This document shows, piece after piece, positions 1 to 6,721 of a stretch of 13,811 nucleotides of DNA. The notes under the pieces were generated by a model. That model was not told the origin of the DNA. It saw only the letters and a list, made by a program, of their open reading frames with translations, and searched no databases. The position numbers were made by a program, and so were the translations under genes. This stretch comes from an archaeon. GTDB lineage: Archaea; Hydrothermarchaeota; Hydrothermarchaeia; JALTZZ01; JALUTC01. Within the stretch, counting starts at the first letter, position 1. Each line of letters starts with the position of its first letter. The stretch spans positions 1 to 13,811 of the forward strand of contig JALTZH010000134.1 in assembly GCA_027051265.1 (NCBI GenBank), in the 5' to 3' direction.

Positions 1-297
1 GAAAGGATTCAAACCTGCCTCTTTTAAAACAGTTCTAAACGTTTCCTGATGTAGTGTAGGTGTACAATGTGATGTAACAACTCTGTTAAGCTTATGTTTT
101 TTGATAGCTTCTTTTATTTGATTCCTCCCTGGATCTGAGCATAAAAACATGTTCTCTTCTGAAACAATAACGTTTGGTAATTTTTTCGCATATTCTACAA
201 TTTCCTTTATGTTTAAAACGCCACCAATATTTTTACCACAATGACATTGGAAAAAACCTATTCTTAATTCTTTATCATTCTTATCTTTTTGACTCAT
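1..297 (-). CDS. hdrA: HdrA-like protein, N-terminal domain (gene cut by window edge)
   Basis: Only the first 99 codons are inside the window; the gene runs off the left edge. The residues match the N-terminal Fe-S domain of heterodisulfide reductase subunit A: a CHCG motif at residues 18-21, a cysteine at 53 in FLCSDPG and one at 78 in SHCTPTLHQETFR, the position where HdrA usually has CSP. In HdrA this domain carries a [4Fe-4S] cluster in front of the FAD domain. The ATG overlaps the TGA of the upstream hdrA-mvhD gene as ATGA, and a GGAGGT ribosome-binding site lies just upstream inside that gene, so translation is probably coupled. It is the third HdrA-like gene in the operon. Whether it is a full HdrA with FAD and ferredoxin domains cannot be seen here. 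Confidence 0.85.
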   Translation of the reverse strand, partial: MSQKDKNDKELRIGFFQCHCGKNIGGVLNIKEIVEYAKKLPNVIVSEENMFLCSDPGRNQIKEAIKKHKLNRVVTSHCTPTLHQETFRTVLKEAGLNPF

Positions 298-2342
298 TTA
301 CCAACCTCCAATTTAGGAAGAGATATTATCTTCTTATGAAATTCAACAAGTTTCTCATAGAGTTTATAATAATCAGCATTAGTTACCTTTATAATATCTA
401 TACGTTCCTTTTCAACACCAATTGCATCTAGTATATCTTTACATATTCCTACTAGATACGTTGCGTATTCGTTTCCTTTTAGATAATGACATCCGTTTTC
501 AAGACATCCTATAAGAAGAACACCATCAGCTCCTGAGCTCAAGGCTTTAAATATATCCAACATTCCCACCCTGGCTAAACATGGTACTGGAATGATAAGG
601 TAACTCTCTGAATATTTTAATCTTTTGATTCCAATCATATCTAACGCAGCATAACCGCATTCATAACATACAAAAGTTGCAATCTTTTTATCCATTTTTG
701 CTTCCTTAATTAACGTTTCAATGTATTGTAACATCTGTTCCGTTGTATAACCTTCAAGTTGAGCTGCTCCGGTTGGACAATTTGCAACGCATGCTCCACA
801 CGATTTACAATTCTCTACCAATACTCTAGCTTTCTCACCATCTCCCGTTATAATCATTTCAATAGCTCTATGGGGACATACTTTATAACATATTTGACAA
901 CCTATACATAATTTCTCATCAATAACACTAGGGGCTCTTGGTCTTAATCTAGGCAGAAATACTTCTGTTGCAATCTTTTTGGCAGTAGCTTTCGCTTCTA
1001 TTATACAATCTTCGATACTTTTAGGACCTGTTGAGCTTCCTATAACGTATATACCTCTTTTTCTTGTTTCAATTTCTCTTAACTTATAATAGAGTTTTTT
1101 GAAAAAGTTATGTTCGTCCAATTCAACATCTAATATTTGTGATAAATCTTTATTAGTATCTGGAGCTTTTAGAGCAGATGAGAGTACAAGAAGATCTACT
1201 TCAATATCTTCAACAACGTTTTCCAAGGTATTTTCTACCGATAATTTTAGTACTCCATTTTTCTCGGTAACGTTTGCAACCTTTCCTCGTATAAATTTTA
1301 TACCCAATTTTCTAGCTTCATTGAACAACTCCTCAGCCTTCCATATTGTTCTTATATCCATATATCCTATAAAAACTTCTTTCCCTCTCTTTCTAAGTTC
1401 TATAGCATTCTCAAGTGTATAGATACAACACATTTTTGAACAGTAATTGTAAAATTTTTCATCTCTTGATCCTACGCATAGTTGCATGAAGATTCTATTC
1501 GCTTTTATATCTTCGTTTCTCATCAATTTTTCGGATAATTCAAGTTGTGTTATAACATTTGGTACTCTTCCATATTTGAGATATGTGATATCAAACGGTT
1601 TCCATTCTTCAATACCTGTCGCAATTATTATACATGGGACTCTAAAATTCATTATTTCAATAGTATTATTCTCTCGTCTAATTACAGTTACGGAATAATT
1701 TCCAAATTTTCCCAATACACTTGATACCTCAGCGTTTGTTATTATTTTAGTTTTTCTTAAATTTTTTATAATATTATTCAGAAACTCTTTACCAGAAACA
1801 TTATACGGATAAATCTTTGGTAATCGTTCTATAATTCCTCCTATTCTTTCATTCTTTTCTATTATAATAGGTTCAAATCCCAATCTTTCAAGACATTCAG
1901 CAACTTTTAATCCTGAAACTCCTGCCCCTATAATTAAAACGTTCTTGTTTGGCTTAATCTCTTCTACTATGGTTTCTTCTTTAATGTTCTTCATCTTTTC
2001 GATAGTAGCTTTTATCATAGCTTTGGATTTCTCATATGAAAGTTTTTTATCACGATGAACAAAAGCAACATGCTCTTTCAAATTTACTATAGAGAATGGA
2101 ACCGATAAAGTAACGTTTTTCAACATGTTTCTAAACGTTCTTTCATGGAACTGTGGTGAACATGCGGCAATAACTAATTTGCTTATATTATTCTTTTTTA
2201 ATTCGCTCCATGGCTCTTTATCAATGCATATTGCATTTCTAACAAATACCTTTACATCATTGTCAGAGATTTCATCCCTAAGCTTATCAAAGTCTAAATC
2301 AATTACACCGTTACATCTACATATTATTACACCAATTGACAT
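294..2342 (-). CDS. hdrA: HdrA fused to an MvhD-like domain (682 aa)
   Basis: Electron-transfer flavoprotein of a cytoplasmic heterodisulfide reductase-type complex. Domains in order: N-terminal Fe-S domain (C8, C10, C39, C61 in AACSP); FAD domain starting with GAGVSG at 139-144; the HdrA-specific cysteine cluster (QLCVGSRD, then YCSKMCC) around 290-310; two ferredoxin [4Fe-4S] motifs, CIGCQICYKVCP near 478 and CKSCGACVANCP near 511; and a C-terminal MvhD/FlpD-type domain from about 550 (CYECGYAALD, then PVPCLARVG and LIGCLENGCHY). The MvhD-like part suggests electrons enter from a hydrogenase, F420 or formate-type donor module, as in HdrA2-type fusions, or that the protein resembles QmoB of sulfate reducers. 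An AGGTGA site four bases before the ATG overlaps the stop of the preceding gene. The product assignment is firm; the electron donor and acceptor are not known. Confidence 0.93.
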   Translation of the reverse strand: MSIGVIICRCNGVIDLDFDKLRDEISDNDVKVFVRNAICIDKEPWSELKKNNISKLVIAACSPQFHERTFRNMLKNVTLSVPFSIVNLKEHVAFVHRDKKLSYEKSKAMIKATIEKMKNIKEETIVEEIKPNKNVLIIGAGVSGLKVAECLERLGFEPIIIEKNERIGGIIERLPKIYPYNVSGKEFLNNIIKNLRKTKIITNAEVSSVLGKFGNYSVTVIRRENNTIEIMNFRVPCIIIATGIEEWKPFDITYLKYGRVPNVITQLELSEKLMRNEDIKANRIFMQLCVGSRDEKFYNYCSKMCCIYTLENAIELRKRGKEVFIGYMDIRTIWKAEELFNEARKLGIKFIRGKVANVTEKNGVLKLSVENTLENVVEDIEVDLLVLSSALKAPDTNKDLSQILDVELDEHNFFKKLYYKLREIETRKRGIYVIGSSTGPKSIEDCIIEAKATAKKIATEVFLPRLRPRAPSVIDEKLCIGCQICYKVCPHRAIEMIITGDGEKARVLVENCKSCGACVANCPTGAAQLEGYTTEQMLQYIETLIKEAKMDKKIATFVCYECGYAALDMIGIKRLKYSESYLIIPVPCLARVGMLDIFKALSSGADGVLLIGCLENGCHYLKGNEYATYLVGICKDILDAIGVEKERIDIIKVTNADYYKLYEKLVEFHKKIISLPKLEVGK

Positions 2343-2346
2343 AAAT

Positions 2347-2353
2347 TCACCTC
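2347..2353 (-). promoter_or_regulatory. Shine-Dalgarno site of hdrA-mvhD
   Basis: GAGGTGA on the minus strand lies four bases before the ATG and overlaps the TGA of the preceding HdrA-like gene. It fixes the start of the 682-residue protein. The same AGGTGA type of site precedes hdrC, the lipoyl-carrier gene (GGTGA) and the DUF169 gene. Confidence 0.75.
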
Positions 2354-3647
2354 AACAGGTAAACGTTTTATACATCATCATTACAGCCTCTTCACGCCTC
2401 TTTTTAATCTCTTCTGTTATTATTGGATCCAGAAACTTTAAAGTTGAAGAAATTGAAGATTTAATAGTTTCTGGTACATCTCTGATTTGTGAGGCTGTTC
2501 CTGAAATCGATACAATTTTTGAATCCTCATACGCAAATCCGTACTCATCAGTTTCTATACCTAATAATTTAAAAATTTTTAAGCTGGATTTATTTGGAAC
2601 TAATGCAGATGATAAAACAACGAGATCAACATCAATCTCCTGAAGTTTTTGCTCCAATGTATTTTCAACGTAAACTTTTAAATGTTTCTCATGTTCTTCG
2701 ATACTACCTGGTCTTCCTCTTATAAATTTAACACCAAGCTCTCTTGCCTTGGAATACCAAAACTCATATAATCCATAGCTACGAATATCCATAAAAGCTA
2801 TGTAGATATCAATTTCGTTATCTAGTTCTTTTAACATTATCGCATGCTTTAATGCATATAAGCAACATATTTTCGAACAGTATTTGAATCTCCTTACATC
2901 TCTTGAAGCAACACATTGTATCATTAATACTCTGTTTATTTTTCTACCATTTACTATCAAACCTTTTTTCTGCTGAGATAAAATCTTAGCCAATTCGAAT
3001 TGTGTTATTACAAATGAAGACTTGCCATATTTATATTCTATAATATCATAAGGTTTGTATTCTTCAAAACCTGTAGCAACTATTATTCTATCAACAATTT
3101 CTTCAAATATTTTTTCGTTATCGTCAAGGTTTATTGCGTTTGTTTGACAAACTTCTAAACACTTTCCACATTTTTTACAAGATTTTATATCGATAGTATA
3201 TACTGGAGGAATACCTTGATCATTAATATAGATTGCTTTTCTTTTACTATAATTATCTTGAATAGTTACTGGACAAACATCTTCGCATCTTTTACAATTC
3301 ACGCATCTGTTTTCATCTACATATCTTGGTCTCTTGATTATTTCAATTTTAAAACGACCGTTTTCTTCTTTTATATCTTTAATCTCAGATAATGTATAAA
3401 TCTTTATATTTTCTATCGAATGTATTCCAGATCTATAAAAGCATTTCCTTATACCAGTTGAATCTCTACAGGATTGTATACAGTAGGAACAATCTAACGG
3501 ATAACTTGGAAAATATTTATGTAAGTATAAAGCATTTCCTCCAAGATATGGTTCCTTCTCAACTATTATCACATCGTAACCATGATCAGCTAATTCTATT
3601 GATGCCTGTAAACCGGAGAGTCCACCACCTATTACAACAATTTTCAT
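2352..3647 (-). CDS. Short HdrA-like flavoprotein with two inserted ferredoxin motifs (431 aa)
   Basis: An HdrA/QmoA-related FAD protein that lacks the usual HdrA N-terminal Fe-S domain. It starts directly with the FAD motif GGGLSG (residues 7-12). A cysteine-rich stretch follows (CSYCIQSC and a later Cys, about 52-69). Two [4Fe-4S] ferredoxin motifs, CVNCKRCEDVCP near 115 and CKKCGKCLEVCQ near 157, sit inside the flavin domain rather than at the C-terminus. After a second flavin half (IIVATGFEEYKP) comes the HdrA signature QCVASRD then YCSKICC near 246-264. No MvhD domain is present. The start is fixed by a four-base ATGA overlap with the hdrB stop. The length fits QmoA better than full HdrA, and the next gene resembles QmoB, but no qmoC-like membrane subunit is seen. 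It is probably a second flavin site of the same complex. Confidence 0.85.
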   Translation of the reverse strand: MKIVVIGGGLSGLQASIELADHGYDVIIVEKEPYLGGNALYLHKYFPSYPLDCSYCIQSCRDSTGIRKCFYRSGIHSIENIKIYTLSEIKDIKEENGRFKIEIIKRPRYVDENRCVNCKRCEDVCPVTIQDNYSKRKAIYINDQGIPPVYTIDIKSCKKCGKCLEVCQTNAINLDDNEKIFEEIVDRIIVATGFEEYKPYDIIEYKYGKSSFVITQFELAKILSQQKKGLIVNGRKINRVLMIQCVASRDVRRFKYCSKICCLYALKHAIMLKELDNEIDIYIAFMDIRSYGLYEFWYSKARELGVKFIRGRPGSIEEHEKHLKVYVENTLEQKLQEIDVDLVVLSSALVPNKSSLKIFKLLGIETDEYGFAYEDSKIVSISGTASQIRDVPETIKSSISSTLKFLDPIITEEIKKRREEAVMMMYKTFTC

Positions 3648-4501
3648 AACTTTATCATCTCGTACGTTAGATTTTTATCCAATGCCAAATCCTTTTCGTT
3701 CAATCCTAACGAAAGACCTAACAATTGCGTAAAGTATAAGACAGGAATTTTTATGTCTTCGTTGAACGTTTTTACAACTATTTCCTGTTGCATATCTAAA
3801 TTTGAATGACATAAGGGACAAGAGGTAACGATTAGTTCTGCTCCGTTATCCTTACATGATTTTAGTATATTTCTTATAAGTTTTAATGCAGCATCGCTTC
3901 TTGTAATTATTATAGAGGCACCGCAGCATTTTGTTTTGAATCCATAATTTACAGGTTTTCCTCCTATTGCTTCAACTATTTGATCCATTGTTCTAGGATT
4001 TTCTGCAGATTCTATAGAAATCTCACGTGGTCTAACAAATAAGCATCCGTAATACGATGCAACCCTTTTATTTATAGGTTTTTTTACTTTTTGTTTAATT
4101 TTATCGATACCAAAACTTTTTACAAGAAAATCTACCGGATGTTTAACCTCAACGTTTCCATCATATCTAAGACCGATTTCTTTCAAATAATTGTTTATTC
4201 TATTTTTGAACGCTTCATCGTTCTTTATTTTGTAGTTGACGTATGCCAATCTATTATAACATTCACTGCATGGTGTTATAACAATATTCAAGCCACTATT
4301 TTCTGCGAGAGCTAGATTTCTAGCTACTAATAAATATGAGAACTCTACATTTATAGATGGTATTGCTGTTGCTCCACAACAATTCCAATCCTTAATTTCT
4401 TCTAGATTTATACCTAGAGCTTCAAAACTTTTAACCAAACTCACTAGATATGAATTTTCCAAACCTTCTAGCGAGCATCCGGGATATAATCCAAGTTTCA
4501 T
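3644..4501 (-). CDS. hdrB: Heterodisulfide reductase subunit B (HdrB, CCG protein)
   Basis: HdrB is the catalytic disulfide-handling subunit of Hdr complexes. Each of its two CCG domains can hold a noncubane [4Fe-4S] cluster, and both ligand sets are complete: C9, C41-C42, C78-x-x-C81, and C153, C192-C193, C228-x-x-C231. The length (285 aa) is normal for HdrB. The protein begins MKLGLYPGCS, typical of the family, and has no membrane segment, so it should be cytoplasmic. It overlaps hdrC upstream and the short hdrA-like gene downstream, both as ATGA. With both clusters intact it could reduce a heterodisulfide, another disulfide or persulfide, or a lipoyl disulfide; the sequence does not say which. 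Confidence 0.93.
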   Translation of the reverse strand: MKLGLYPGCSLEGLENSYLVSLVKSFEALGINLEEIKDWNCCGATAIPSINVEFSYLLVARNLALAENSGLNIVITPCSECYNRLAYVNYKIKNDEAFKNRINNYLKEIGLRYDGNVEVKHPVDFLVKSFGIDKIKQKVKKPINKRVASYYGCLFVRPREISIESAENPRTMDQIVEAIGGKPVNYGFKTKCCGASIIITRSDAALKLIRNILKSCKDNGAELIVTSCPLCHSNLDMQQEIVVKTFNEDIKIPVLYFTQLLGLSLGLNEKDLALDKNLTYEMIKL

Positions 4502-5028
4502 TTAATCACATCCTTTGTTAAATTATAAAGTTTAACGATATCTTTAACACCATCAATCTTAGATATTTTCATCTTAAGTTTTCCTTTTCTCCAAAGTTTT
4601 ATTCCAAGATTTATATCTCTAACAATTTCTGAAAAATCTTTTCCTCCTTTTAATACAAGCTCGTTTATAAATAGACTTTCGTTTAATCTACCATAGTTAA
4701 GTACATGTTTAAGAAATGTTTCATAGAATGCTTTACATTTTTTAGGTATAATATTTTTTTTCATAGCAATATTTTTTAATGCAAAAGCCATTCTTGTAAA
4801 ACTTATTTTTCTTGGACATCTGTAGGTACAATTGTAACAAGATGCGCAGATCCATATTGTATTAGATTTTAAAACTTCATCATCATATCCTATTTGTAAG
4901 AGATGTATCAATCTTCTTGGACCATAATCCATAACGAATTCCATTGGACAACTACCAGTACAATTACCACATTGATAACATGCGAGTGGATTTTCTCCTG
5001 ATATTTTTTGGACTTGACTTGCTAACAT
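4498..5028 (-). CDS. hdrC: Heterodisulfide reductase subunit C (HdrC)
   Basis: A small ferredoxin-like subunit that passes electrons between HdrA and HdrB. Two [4Fe-4S] motifs are complete: C17, C20, C23, C27 (CYQCGNCTGSCP) and C61, C64, C67, C71 (CASCYNCTYRCP). The rest is helical and polar, with no transmembrane helix and no HdrE/QmoC-type membrane part, so the complex should be soluble. The start is supported by AGGTGAT five bases upstream of the ATG. It is the first gene of the overlapping hdrC-hdrB-hdrA-hdrA-hdrA run; the spacer before it is AT-rich and may hold its own promoter as well as the upstream gene's terminator. Confidence 0.93.
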   Translation of the reverse strand: MLASQVQKISGENPLACYQCGNCTGSCPMEFVMDYGPRRLIHLLQIGYDDEVLKSNTIWICASCYNCTYRCPRKISFTRMAFALKNIAMKKNIIPKKCKAFYETFLKHVLNYGRLNESLFINELVLKGGKDFSEIVRDINLGIKLWRKGKLKMKISKIDGVKDIVKLYNLTKDVIK

Positions 5029-5060
5029 TATATCACCTTAAATAATTAAAAGATTATTAA

Positions 5061-5092
5061 AAATTAAAAAATTATTAATAAAAAATAAAAAA
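5061..5092 (-). terminator. T-rich tract after the lipoyl-carrier gene
   Basis: Read on the minus strand, the 76-base spacer between the lipoyl-carrier stop and hdrC is a run of T tracts (TTTTTT, TTTTTTA, TTTTTTAA) without a clear hairpin. Archaeal RNA polymerase terminates at such tracts. Termination here may be partial, letting some transcript continue into hdrC. Confidence 0.5.
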
Positions 5093-5104
5093 GTCGCGGA
5101 AAGT

Positions 5105-5539
5105 TTACTTTATAACACCTTCCTTTTTTGCTTTTTCAAGTTCTTGTTTATAATATTCAATAGCTTGTTTTATATCCATAAGGTTCTTTAATTCTTCTTG
5201 TAAATTACTGGGTTTAATTGCTATTAACCAATTCTTACCTTTTTCCTTTAATATGTTAGGATTACTTAACGCTTCGTCGTTAACTTCAACAACTTCTCCA
5301 CTTATAGGAGAATACAATTCACCGGTTGCTTTTACAGTTTCCATACTACCAAAAGGTTCACCTTGCTTAACTTCATCTCCAACGTTTGGTAATTCGATAT
5401 AAACAACATCTGCCAAAACTTTTGCTCCAAAATCTGTTATATAAACCCTAGCTTTATCGTCCTCCAATCTTATCATTAAGTAGCTACCGTACTTCTCGTA
5501 GTAGGCATCGTCTGGAAACTCCATATCTTCTAACTTCAT
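5105..5539 (-). CDS. GcvH-like lipoyl carrier protein
   Basis: A 144-residue protein of the glycine cleavage H / lipoate-binding family. The lipoylation site is intact: K70 in METVKATGELYSP, followed by ISGEVVEVN and the conserved NPNILKEKG stretch. The N-terminal half (residues 18-50) matches the H-protein hammerhead fold. A charged helical tail runs from about 118. No glycine cleavage P, T or L genes are nearby. The gene lies between DUF169 and an Hdr operon, the same type of neighbourhood as the LbpA carriers of sulfur-oxidising sHdr clusters. I therefore infer a dedicated lipoyl carrier for this Hdr complex rather than a glycine-cleavage part, though the latter cannot be excluded. GGTGA upstream of the ATG supports the start. 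Confidence 0.85.
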   Translation of the reverse strand: MKLEDMEFPDDAYYEKYGSYLMIRLEDDKARVYITDFGAKVLADVVYIELPNVGDEVKQGEPFGSMETVKATGELYSPISGEVVEVNDEALSNPNILKEKGKNWLIAIKPSNLQEELKNLMDIKQAIEYYKQELEKAKKEGVIK

Positions 5540-5582
5540 ATAGCTTCACCAATAATATATAATTTATTTATAAATTAAAACA

Positions 5583-5610
5583 AATTAAAATAGAATAAAA
5601 TAAAAAACAA
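5583..5610 (-). terminator. T-rich tract after the DUF169 gene
   Basis: On the minus strand the spacer after the DUF169 stop reads as several T runs (TTTTG, TTTTTT, TTTTA, TTTTAA) with no strong hairpin, typical of archaeal intrinsic termination. The AT-rich sequence between it and the lipoyl-carrier ATG could also carry a TATA box (ATTTATAAAT near 5562-5573). Confidence 0.45.
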
Positions 5611-5612
5611 AA

Positions 5613-6374
5613 TTATTTAAAGACTTCTTTTGGAGCCTTTGGTGGAACTCCTAAATCTGGTAGATGTGGTATATCGATACCTCTCTTTCTAGTTTCTTCT
5701 AAACCTTTTATTACCATCTCGATATCTTCTGGTGGTATGGATATTGTCATATCGATATAATGGAATTTACCGTATTCTATTGCACCTGAACATGGTGGTA
5801 CTATTGTTAATCTCTTCTTAACAGATGTCTTAACATAACCATACATGCATGGAATTGCATTAACGCCGAAGGTCATATCTGCTTCAAGTAGTTTTCCATA
5901 GAAACCGTAAGCATGTAGAACTCTAGTACCAGCCCATGGTTCACCAATGATTACAATTGCATCTGGATCAAATCTCATTTTACTTAGAGGTGCGGCTGCA
6001 AAACCGATAAACGTTTCTGGTGTTAATCCTTCGATTTGTTTCTTTCTTAAATCTACCATTTGCTTTGCAATATCTTCACTTGAAGCATATCTAGCAGCTT
6101 GACTTTTTACACCTTTCTCTTCAGGTGTTATACCTAAGGCTACGTTCTCCGATGTACATGCTAGAGATTCTTTTTTAAGACCAACTGCATATCCATGAAC
6201 TGCCAATCTTATTAACTGGCAAGTGTACATGTCTTTGTTTATTATTCTTACACCTTTAAAATCTGCGTCTGATTTACATACCTTAAAACCTACTGGATAA
6301 TATTTCAATTTTAACAAATCCATCAATTTTCTCTCGACGTCTGTCCAGTTAATTGCTTTTACTTCAGCAGCCAT
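5613..6374 (-). CDS. DUF169 family protein
   Basis: A 253-residue cytoplasmic protein that I assign to the DUF169 family (COG2043-type), whose function is not known to me. Family-like features are a YYPVGFKV segment near the N-terminus, the central PDAIVIIGEP strand, and conserved cysteines: C33, C52 (YTCQLIR), C73 (LACTSENVALG), C176 (IPCMYGY) and C195 (PPCSGAIEYG). The cysteines could bind metal or a cluster or take part in thiol chemistry, but the sequence does not show which. AGGTGAT before the ATG supports the start, and a TATA-like box lies 36-46 bases upstream. It is the first gene upstream of the lipoyl carrier and the Hdr operon, all on the same strand, suggesting a linked role in the same redox pathway. 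Confidence 0.8.
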   Translation of the reverse strand: MAAEVKAINWTDVERKLMDLLKLKYYPVGFKVCKSDADFKGVRIINKDMYTCQLIRLAVHGYAVGLKKESLACTSENVALGITPEEKGVKSQAARYASSEDIAKQMVDLRKKQIEGLTPETFIGFAAAPLSKMRFDPDAIVIIGEPWAGTRVLHAYGFYGKLLEADMTFGVNAIPCMYGYVKTSVKKRLTIVPPCSGAIEYGKFHYIDMTISIPPEDIEMVIKGLEETRKRGIDIPHLPDLGVPPKAPKEVFK

Positions 6375-6410
6375 TCATAATCACCTAGTTTTAATTATAT
6401 GATGAACAAC

Positions 6411-6420
6411 TATTTAAATT
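6411..6420 (-). promoter_or_regulatory. TATA box of the DUF169 gene
   Basis: On the minus strand the sequence reads AATTTAAATA, preceded by A-rich BRE-like sequence. About 25 bases downstream would place the transcription start near 6390, just before the AGGTGAT ribosome-binding site. Sequence pattern only. Confidence 0.45.
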
Positions 6421-6498
6421 TTATGTTGATGTTAAAATATTTTTTATTTCAAATCATTTTAATATTTAATCAAATAATAAAATAGGTAGGAAAATTAG

Positions 6499-6510
6499 AT
6501 ATATTTAATA
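6499..6510 (+). promoter_or_regulatory. TATA box of the H/ACA RNA gene
   Basis: ATATATTTAATA with an A-rich stretch (AAAATTAG) in the BRE position. Its centre is about 27 bases upstream of 6532-6535, where the GC-rich RNA begins, the normal archaeal TATA-to-start spacing. Confidence 0.5.
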
Positions 6511-6534
6511 ATGGTAAAATTTAATATTTTAATA

Positions 6535-6653
6535 GACCCGAGTGAACCGCAGGGTATGATCCAATGAGTACCCTTGGCGCTCGGGTCTCTCAGCCCCCGT
6601 GTCTCGCACGCGCGTGATACGATGATCGCGCGTCGGAAAGCGGGGGCACAACT
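6535..6653 (+). ncRNA. Two-hairpin H/ACA pseudouridylation guide RNA with K-loops
   Basis: An island of high GC in an AT-rich spacer that folds into two hairpins. Hairpin 1: an 8-bp lower stem 6535-6542/6580-6587, a pocket, an upper stem AGGGUA/UACCCU (6551-6556/6569-6574), and a K-loop with UGAU (6557-6560) and UGAG (6565-6568). Hairpin 2: a 7-bp lower stem 6593-6599/6641-6647, an upper stem ACGCGCG/CGCGCGU (6608-6614/6627-6633), and a K-loop UGAU-ACGA-UGAU (6615-6626). The UGA/UGA pairs give the sheared G-A pairs bound by L7Ae. An ACA box follows at 6648-6650, exactly 14 bases after the upper stem and about 3 bases from the likely 3' end. It would guide Cbf5-Nop10-Gar1-L7Ae to two uridines. 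Hairpin 1 has no clear ANA box after it (UCUCAG instead), which is odd. The strand is set by the ACA position. Confidence 0.87.
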
Positions 6654-6721
6654 TGAAAAATAAAATTATGTGATTATGTGAAAAGAATAAAGAATAACGG
6701 TAATTTTTTAAAGAAATTATA

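Noticed and set aside
174-431. Plus-strand open frame at the left edge
   Set aside because: Antisense to the two well-supported HdrA genes; its composition is that of a shadow frame.
6398-6404. ATGATGA resembling a box C of a C/D sRNA
   Set aside because: No CUGA box D at a proper distance downstream; it lies in the DUF169 leader.
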